A stretch of 64,000 bases of DNA from Bradyrhizobium tropiciagri (lineage in GTDB: Bacteria; Pseudomonadota; Alphaproteobacteria; Rhizobiales; Xanthobacteraceae): positions 310,001 through 374,000 of the forward strand of contig NZ_JAFCKH010000007.1 in assembly GCF_018130505.1 (NCBI RefSeq), written 5' to 3'. The first letter of the stretch is position 1, and the number at the start of each line of letters is the position of its first letter. Shown piece after piece: positions 58,366 through 64,000 of this stretch. The notes beneath the pieces were generated by a model, which was given only the letters and a program-made list of their open reading frames with translations, did no database searches and had not been told where the DNA came from. A program made the translations under genes and the position numbers.

Positions 58366-61257
58366 TTAGCCATCGCGACGGATTTCGGAGCCGACCGGCT
58401 GGTTGGGGGCGGCGACCGAGGGCAGGCTGACCGGGCGGAGGCCGATCAGTTCCGCGGTGCGGATCGCGCTGTTGCGCCAGAAGGCGAACTCGTTGATCCG
58501 CGAATTCTCCAGGATCGCGATCGACACGGCGGCGAGGAACGGCAGGCTCTGCAGCACCAGCACGCCGGCGAAGATGTAGATCTCGCGCACCTGCTTGAAG
58601 CTGTTGCTGGTGACCAGCACGGCGGCGCCGACCAGCAGCAGCACGCCGATCACGGCCTCCCAGAACGCCTGAAATTCGATCGACATCCGCGACAGGCCGC
58701 CCTTGGAGGTGCGGGCGAAGGCGAGGTGCTCGGTGATCAGGCCCTGCGCCACCGCGCGCGACACCGTCCACTGCACGCTCATCGCGGCGATCATCGCGCC
58801 CAGCATCTGGCCGGCCTTGATTTTCACCCGCAGCCGGTACAGCGCGACGAAGTGCACCAGCGAGACGATGAAGGAGGCGATGATCGGCAGCGTCAGGATC
58901 TTGTCGGGGATCGCGATGTCGGCGAAGGCGACGATCGGCACCCAGATCAAATTGAGGATCGCGACCACGACGCCGAGGCTTTCGGCCCCGAGCCAGTTCA
59001 GCCAGCCGAGCGAGAACTCGCGGCGCTGATCCGGCGTCAGGCGGCTGGCGCCGGGCAGGAAGCGCCGCCAGTGCTTCTTGACGATCTGGAAGCCGCCATA
59101 GGCCCAGCGGTGGCGCTGCTTCTTGAAGGCTTCATAGGTATCGGGCAGCAGGCCTTCGCCGTAGCGCACGTTGGTGTAGTGCGTCAGCCAGCCCTGCTGC
59201 TGGATGGTGAGGCCGAGATCGGTGTCCTCGCAGATGGTGTCGGAGGACCAGCCGCCGGCCTTGTCCATCGCGGCGCGGCGGATCAGGCACATCGTGCCGT
59301 GCACGATGATGGCGTTGAACTCGTTGCGCTGGACCATGCCGATGTCGAAGAAGCCGGCATATTCGCCGTTCATGATGTAGTGCATCAGCGAGCGGTCGCC
59401 GTCGCGATGCTCCTGCGGGGCCTGCACGAGGCCGACCCGCGGATCGGCGAAGGCGGGCACGAGGTCCTTCAGCCAGTCCGGATGCACGACATAGTCGGCG
59501 TCGATGATGCCGATGATCTCGGCGTCCGCCGCGGTGCGGTCCATCGCGATGCGCAGCGCGCCGGCCTTGAAGCCCTGCACCTTCTCGGCGTTGATGAACT
59601 TGAAGCGTTCGCCGAGCAGCCGGCAGTGATCCTGGATCGGCCGCCAGAAGTCGGGATCCGGCGTGTTGTTGATGATGCAGACGCATTCGAAGTTCGGATA
59701 GTCGAGCCGCGACACCGCATCGAGCGTCGCCTTCAGCATCTCGACCGGCTCGAAGTAAGCGGGGATGTGGATCGACACTTTCGGGAACGTTACGTTCTCG
59801 CCGAGCGTGGCGGGCGCCAGCGGCTCGGTCTTCGCGATCAGCCGCCGCGGGCCGCGGCCGAACGCCACCGCGGCGATCTCCTCGATCCGCGCCATCGCGA
59901 TAAGCACGAGGGGAACAAGGAGCACGAGGCCGAGGCTGAGCGCGAAGGCCGAGCCCCAGACGAAGTAGTGCGTGGTCCAGTAGGCAAACACGGTCGCCAC
60001 CCAGGCGCCGACGCCGTTTGCCGCGGCCGAGAGCAGCAGCGCCTGCATCACCGTCGGCTGCTCCAGCCGCAGGATCGGCAGTGACATGAAGAGGCCGACG
60101 AGGACCGCGACCAGCGCGAGCTTCCAGTAGTTCGGATCGGTGACCGGCCCGGTCCAGGAAAACTTCGCCTCGCGGTCGGCATTGAGGATGCCCCAGTAGG
60201 GACCGACGCCGCCTTCGAAGAATTTCCACGGCTGATCGATCGCTTCGACGATGTTGTAGTCCATGCCGATGGCTTCGGCGCGGGTGACGAAGTTCCTGAG
60301 CACCGTGGCTTGCTGGAACGCGCCCGGTTCGGCACTGCGCAGATTGTAGCCCTGGCTAGGCCAGCCGAACTCCGCGATCAGGATGCGCTTGCCGGGGAAC
60401 GAGTCGCGCAGCAGATTGTAGCGGTCGACCGCCTGATCCACCGCCTGCTTGTCGGTGAAATTTTCCCAATAGGGCAGCACGTGGGCGGCGATGAAGTCGG
60501 TCGAGTTGGCGAGCTGCGGATGATCGCGCCAGATGTTCCAGATCTCGCCGGTCGTCACGGGAACGCTGACCGACTTCTTGACGTTCTGAACCACCCTGAT
60601 CAGGCGGTGCACGTTGTTTTCTGCAATCGCCCATTTCATCGCCTCGGACCGCTTGTCCTCCGGTTGCACCTCGGCGTCGTGCAGGCGTGCGTCTTCCTCG
60701 CGCTGGATGCGCGGGGCGTCTTCGCGCAGGAAGCGGGCAAGCTCCTCGCGATAGCGCTCGACTTCTTCCGGACTGGGATCGGCCTTCGGGTCGGCCTTCG
60801 AGTCGGTCCTGGGCAACGGCCCGAGATTTTCGATCGGGACCTGCTCGCCGCGGTACACCGTTTCGTTGCCGACGATGATGCCGATGACGTTGCTGTTGCT
60901 CTTGGCGAGTTTGATCGCGGCCAAGAGCTCGCGGCTGTTGCGGTCACCGTCCTTGTCGATCCAGGCACCGACCGTGACCTTCATGCCGAACTCGGCGGCG
61001 ATCGGCGGCACCAGATCGTTGCCTTCGGTTGATGAGTAGAGGCGGACGGCCTTGGTAAGCGTCGACAGCTTGCGCAAGTCGGCGCGCACCTTCTCGGCAT
61101 CGCCGTCGACGGCGACGTGGCCCGGCTCGAACGGGGAGTAGGACAGGCTCGGCAGCATGCCACGGTAATCGGGCGCCGACTGCTTCTCCTGGAACAGGCC
61201 CCACAGAGCGGCGTGAGCGGCGGTGACAAGCAACAGGACGGCGACGACGGCGCGCAT
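58366..61257 (-). CDS. ndvB: cyclic beta-glucan synthase NdvB (GH17-like domain plus GT2)
   Basis: 963 residues. A signal/anchor segment (1-20) is followed by a GH17-type domain (about 30-360) with acid/base Glu132 in VGNETVYRG and nucleophile Glu296 in AEFGWPSQG. Membrane spans then lead to a family-2 glycosyltransferase (about 495-750) with IDADYV, CEDTDLG and QRHRWAYGG, and more spans follow. A charged insertion of about 75 residues (140-215) interrupts the GH17 part. NdvB makes periplasmic cyclic beta-(1,3),(1,6)-glucan with NdvC; it matters for osmotic adaptation and symbiosis. Confidence 0.93.
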   Translation of the reverse strand: MRAVVAVLLLVTAAHAALWGLFQEKQSAPDYRGMLPSLSYSPFEPGHVAVDGDAEKVRADLRKLSTLTKAVRLYSSTEGNDLVPPIAAEFGMKVTVGAWIDKDGDRNSRELLAAIKLAKSNSNVIGIIVGNETVYRGEQVPIENLGPLPRTDSKADPKADPSPEEVERYREELARFLREDAPRIQREEDARLHDAEVQPEDKRSEAMKWAIAENNVHRLIRVVQNVKKSVSVPVTTGEIWNIWRDHPQLANSTDFIAAHVLPYWENFTDKQAVDQAVDRYNLLRDSFPGKRILIAEFGWPSQGYNLRSAEPGAFQQATVLRNFVTRAEAIGMDYNIVEAIDQPWKFFEGGVGPYWGILNADREAKFSWTGPVTDPNYWKLALVAVLVGLFMSLPILRLEQPTVMQALLLSAAANGVGAWVATVFAYWTTHYFVWGSAFALSLGLVLLVPLVLIAMARIEEIAAVAFGRGPRRLIAKTEPLAPATLGENVTFPKVSIHIPAYFEPVEMLKATLDAVSRLDYPNFECVCIINNTPDPDFWRPIQDHCRLLGERFKFINAEKVQGFKAGALRIAMDRTAADAEIIGIIDADYVVHPDWLKDLVPAFADPRVGLVQAPQEHRDGDRSLMHYIMNGEYAGFFDIGMVQRNEFNAIIVHGTMCLIRRAAMDKAGGWSSDTICEDTDLGLTIQQQGWLTHYTNVRYGEGLLPDTYEAFKKQRHRWAYGGFQIVKKHWRRFLPGASRLTPDQRREFSLGWLNWLGAESLGVVVAILNLIWVPIVAFADIAIPDKILTLPIIASFIVSLVHFVALYRLRVKIKAGQMLGAMIAAMSVQWTVSRAVAQGLITEHLAFARTSKGGLSRMSIEFQAFWEAVIGVLLLVGAAVLVTSNSFKQVREIYIFAGVLVLQSLPFLAAVSIAILENSRINEFAFWRNSAIRTAELIGLRPVSLPSVAAPNQPVGSEIRRDG

Positions 61258-61442
61258 CGCGGATCAAACCATACGGGGCCTGAGATTGAAGGCTAAGCGA
61301 ACCCGTCCCCTGGGTTCGACCGGAACAGCGGCGGAAGTAAAGATATCTCCGCCGGACGATTTAACAACTGGTATGCCGCGATGGCGTTTTAAGGGCGCAA
61401 GCCGTTCCGCCAGCGAAAAAAAACGCCGCTGGCGGAAAGCCG

Positions 61443-62051
61443 CTATTTCGCTGGCGGGATCGGTGATGCTGACGGCGTCGGCGCGGGCGTCGGTGAGGCG
61501 GCCGGAGCGGGGGTGGCGTTACCCGCCGTCGCCGGCGTCGGGGCAGGGGTCGGAGCAGCCGCAGCGGCCGCCGCCTGCGGCTGGGCGCCCGGATTGATCC
61601 AGCAGGCGTGGATCCGGCCATCGAGACTGCCCCGCACCTTGTCGTCGATCTGGGCCCCGAACCGGGTCAGGCAGCGGAACGCTGCCTGGACATGGCCGCC
61701 GGGACAGCCGAACCGGTCATAGAGGTCGAGGTGGCGGAACGCGGTGTCGAGATCGTCCAGCCACATCAGGCGGACAACGCGGCGGCCAAGCCAGACGCAT
61801 TCCGGGTTACCGCCGGGGCCGTTGATGGCCTGCTGCGCCTCGACGAATTCCTCGACCTTGCGCTGGTTGGCTTCCCGCGCCGCATTGGCATTGGCGTCGG
61901 CCGGATTGCCGGACTGCTGTTTGGCCTGATCCTGCGGATTGGGCGTGCCGCTCTGGGCGAACGCGCCGGTGGAGCCGATCAGGAGCGCAAGGCCCGTTGC
62001 GGCAAGGTGGCGCAAACCAGTGTTCTTCAACTCAAGCAGCCGTCGACGCAT
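61443..62051 (-). CDS. exported cyclic-glucan biosynthesis protein (NdvD-like)
   Basis: 202 residues lying between ndvB and ndvC. Signal peptide to about 32 (GLALLIGSTGAFAQ). The middle is charged (REANQRKVEEFVEAQQAING), then comes a Cys-containing core (NPECVWLGRRVVRLMWLDDLDTAFRHLDLYDRFGCPGGHVQAAFRCLTRFGAQIDDKVRGSLDGRIHACW) and a Pro/Ala tail of about 50 residues. Position and size fit ndvD, the third glucan gene described in B. japonicum; that identity is from context. Confidence 0.75.
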   Translation of the reverse strand: MRRRLLELKNTGLRHLAATGLALLIGSTGAFAQSGTPNPQDQAKQQSGNPADANANAAREANQRKVEEFVEAQQAINGPGGNPECVWLGRRVVRLMWLDDLDTAFRHLDLYDRFGCPGGHVQAAFRCLTRFGAQIDDKVRGSLDGRIHACWINPGAQPQAAAAAAAPTPAPTPATAGNATPAPAASPTPAPTPSASPIPPAK

Positions 62052-62299
62052 GTATTCCCCGAATATGTTCCTGCCCCCGCGGGATCATCATCCTAACGGC
62101 TCGCGTGATGCCGTCCAAATAGGTCTCCAGTGCGGCGGAGACTCCTGCGGAATCCCATGACTGGAATTTGGATTTTTGTCCAGCAAAGTCACAACTTTAT
62201 CGCAGCAGCGCAAAACTGTCGCAGGACAACCATGGTATTGACCGAATCCCGCTATTGGCAGACGGGCTGTGACCGGGTAATTCGACGGTCCCCCGGAGG

Positions 62300-63925
62300 A
62301 TGGAACCGATTTCGCTTCGTACGCCGCTGGCGCTACTCCTCATCTCACTCGCTGTGATCGCATCCGTGTGGTGGTGGCTTGCCACACCGATTACGCTGGC
62401 GCGCGCGCCGATTGATCCAAACGCAAAGCTGCAATGCGTCTCCTACACGCCGTTCCGCGGCGCGCAGACGCCGCTCGATCCGACCACGCAGATTCCGGTC
62501 GAGCAGATCGAGGAAGACCTCGCCAACCTCGTCAAGGTCACCGATTGCGTGCGCACCTATTCGATCGAGAACGGCCTCGATCAGGTCCCCGCGGTCGCCG
62601 CCAAGGTCGGGCTGAAGGTGATGCAGGGCATCTGGCTCGGCAGCAACCGCTTCAAGAACCTGCAGCAGATCGCGATCGCGATCCGGCTTTCCAAGGAATA
62701 TCCCAACGTCATCACGTCGCTGATCGTCGGCAACGAGGTGCTACTGCGCGGCGAGATGACGACCGCCGACCTCGCCGCCAATATCCGCGCGGTGAAGGCG
62801 CAGGCCAGCGTGCCCGTGACCTATGCCGACGTCTGGGAATACTGGCTGAAGAACCGCGAGATCTATGACGCGGTCGATTTCGTCACGATTCACATCCTGC
62901 CGTATTGGGAGGACGTCCCGATCAAGGCCAAGTTCGCCGCCGCGCATGTCGACGACATCCGCAAGCGGATGGCGGGGGCGTTTCCGGGCAAGGAGATCCT
63001 GATCGGCGAGACCGGCTGGCCGAGCGCCGGCCGGATGCGGGAGGGCGCGCTGCCGTCGCGCACCAACCAGGCCCGGGTGGTGTCCGAGATCCTCGACCTC
63101 GCGAGGCGCGAGGGTTTTCGCGTCAACCTGATCGAGGCCTATGACCAGCCCTGGAAGCGGATGCTCGAGGGCACCGTCGGCGGCTATTGGGGCCTGTTCG
63201 ATTCGGTGCGCCGGCAGGTGAAGTACCCGCCGGGTGTCGCGATCAGCAATTACCCCGCCTGGAAGCTGTACATGGGCTGTGGCATGGCGCTCAGCGCCGC
63301 CACCTTCCTCGCGGCCTGGCTGACGTTGCGGCGCCGACCCTGGACGCCGCGGCCGTCGGCCTGGATTGCGGTCGCGATCTCGGCGACGACGGCGGGGGCC
63401 CTGGTCGGGATCGCCGCCGACAAGATGACCTATGAGAGCTACGGCGTCGGCGGCTGGCTGCATTGGGGCGTGCTGCTGGCGGCGGCGATCGCCGCGCCCT
63501 TGTTGTCGGCGCATGCGCTGATCGCGGGGCGCTCGCTGCCGACCTTCCTCGAACTGATCGGGCCGCGCGATTATCGCGGCAAGGGCGCGCTGATGGCGCT
63601 GCTGGCGATCGTGATGGCAGTGACCACCGTGATCGCCGCCGAGACCGCGCTCGGCTTCACCTTCGATCCGCGCTACCGCGACTTCCCCTATGCCTCGCTG
63701 ACCATGGCGGTGGTGCCGTTCGCGCTGCTGACCATGCTCAACCGCCCGAAGGAGGGCGTCCGCCCGATCGCCGAATCGGTGTTCGCCGGTCTGCTGGCGG
63801 TCGGCGCGCTCTACATCCTCTACAACGAAGGCACGATCAACTGGCAGTCGGACTGGACCTGCGCGATGTACCTGCTGCTCGCCGCTACGCTGTGGCGGGC
63901 GCGGGCCGCGCAAAACCCAGGATGA
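62300..63925 (+). CDS. ndvC: NdvC-type membrane protein with GH17-like domain
   Basis: 541 residues from the ATG at 62300. The GGAGG just before it is unusually close. An N-terminal anchor (about 8-30) precedes a GH17 domain (about 45-315) with acid/base Glu146 in VGNEVLLRG and nucleophile Glu237 in IGETGWPSAG. Six or seven C-terminal spans follow. In Bradyrhizobium NdvC is needed for the beta-1,6 linkages of the cyclic glucan. It diverges from the NdvD-like gene. Confidence 0.9.
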   Translation: MEPISLRTPLALLLISLAVIASVWWWLATPITLARAPIDPNAKLQCVSYTPFRGAQTPLDPTTQIPVEQIEEDLANLVKVTDCVRTYSIENGLDQVPAVAAKVGLKVMQGIWLGSNRFKNLQQIAIAIRLSKEYPNVITSLIVGNEVLLRGEMTTADLAANIRAVKAQASVPVTYADVWEYWLKNREIYDAVDFVTIHILPYWEDVPIKAKFAAAHVDDIRKRMAGAFPGKEILIGETGWPSAGRMREGALPSRTNQARVVSEILDLARREGFRVNLIEAYDQPWKRMLEGTVGGYWGLFDSVRRQVKYPPGVAISNYPAWKLYMGCGMALSAATFLAAWLTLRRRPWTPRPSAWIAVAISATTAGALVGIAADKMTYESYGVGGWLHWGVLLAAAIAAPLLSAHALIAGRSLPTFLELIGPRDYRGKGALMALLAIVMAVTTVIAAETALGFTFDPRYRDFPYASLTMAVVPFALLTMLNRPKEGVRPIAESVFAGLLAVGALYILYNEGTINWQSDWTCAMYLLLAATLWRARAAQNPG

Positions 63926-64000
63926 ACAATCCGATCGCGAGCCCCGACAGCACGATGTTGTAGAGCACGATGCCGAGCCCGGCGGCGATCAGCCCGCCGG
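63885..64000 (-). CDS. partial membrane protein, C-terminal end only
   Basis: The last 38 codons on the minus strand read GLIAAGLGIVLYNIVLSGLAIGLFILGFARPAPATA then stop. They form a membrane segment and a short tail. The 3' end overlaps ndvC by 41 bases in the opposite strand. The rest lies beyond the window; no family can be named. Confidence 0.6.
   Translation of the reverse strand, partial: GGLIAAGLGIVLYNIVLSGLAIGLFILGFARPAPATA

Noticed and set aside
58321-60084. 587-codon plus-strand frame opposite ndvB
   Set aside because: Shadow of the ndvB coding strand, which has full glycosyltransferase motifs.

Overview
The window reads as a chromosomal segment of a Bradyrhizobium-like alphaproteobacterium (order Hyphomicrobiales). 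The grounds are high GC, the gene order yajC-secD-secF, SOS boxes of the alphaproteobacterial GTTC-N7-GTTC type in front of uvrA and ssb, outer-membrane beta-barrel proteins whose mature part opens with the rhizobial ADLAARPY segment, several families of long palindromic intergenic repeats, and a divergent ndvB/ndvC locus for cyclic beta-(1,3),(1,6)-glucan, a Bradyrhizobium trait. No rRNA, CRISPR array or prophage was seen. Most genes are core housekeeping genes.

Layout. 1-5.1 kb: a partial DUF815 ATPase diverges from a yajC-secD-secF operon that continues, with start/stop overlap, into bacterial relatives of the mitochondrial complex I assembly factors NDUFAF3 and NDUFAF6. 5.1-8.3 kb: leftward DUF1488 gene, a kinase-like protein with an acyl-CoA-ligase C-terminal module, trmFO and a DUF1127 gene. 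8.3-9.1 kb is a long non-coding stretch. 9-17.6 kb: lytic transglycosylase, DUF2189 and DUF3597 proteins, a Tat-signal FAH-family protein, a small acetyltransferase, a TPR protein, an SPW protein, and an acyl-CoA ligase/PPC-domain pair. 17.7-21.5 kb: WYL-like gene, tandem paralogous ATPases, SRPBCC protein and beta-propeller. 21.8-23.9 kb: PRC-barrel gene, then a clearly lower-GC island with a membrane protein and an M48 metalloprotease. 23.9-30 kb: uvrA and ssb, divergent and each with its own LexA box, separated by two porin-like paralogues. 30-45 kb: gyrA, kup, coaD, two cyclophilins, queA and tgt; the queA-tgt interval is filled by an IS5-type element, asd, a PepSY gene and a TetR gene. 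45-58 kb: cysK, an orphan BrnA-like protein, an EamA exporter, RidA, a formyltransferase-like protein, a CorC/HlyC membrane protein, 3-hydroxybutyryl-CoA dehydrogenase and many small Bradyrhizobium-type hypotheticals, including a lone DnaA domain I-like protein. 58-64 kb: tRNA-Lys and the ndv locus.

Functional themes are protein export and respiratory-complex assembly, DNA repair and topology (uvrA, ssb, gyrA), tRNA modification (trmFO, queA, tgt), envelope and periplasm functions (porins, cyclophilin, transglycosylase, Kup, cyclic glucan), and small regulators or stress proteins. All assignments come from reading the sequence and from knowledge of the families; no database search was run.
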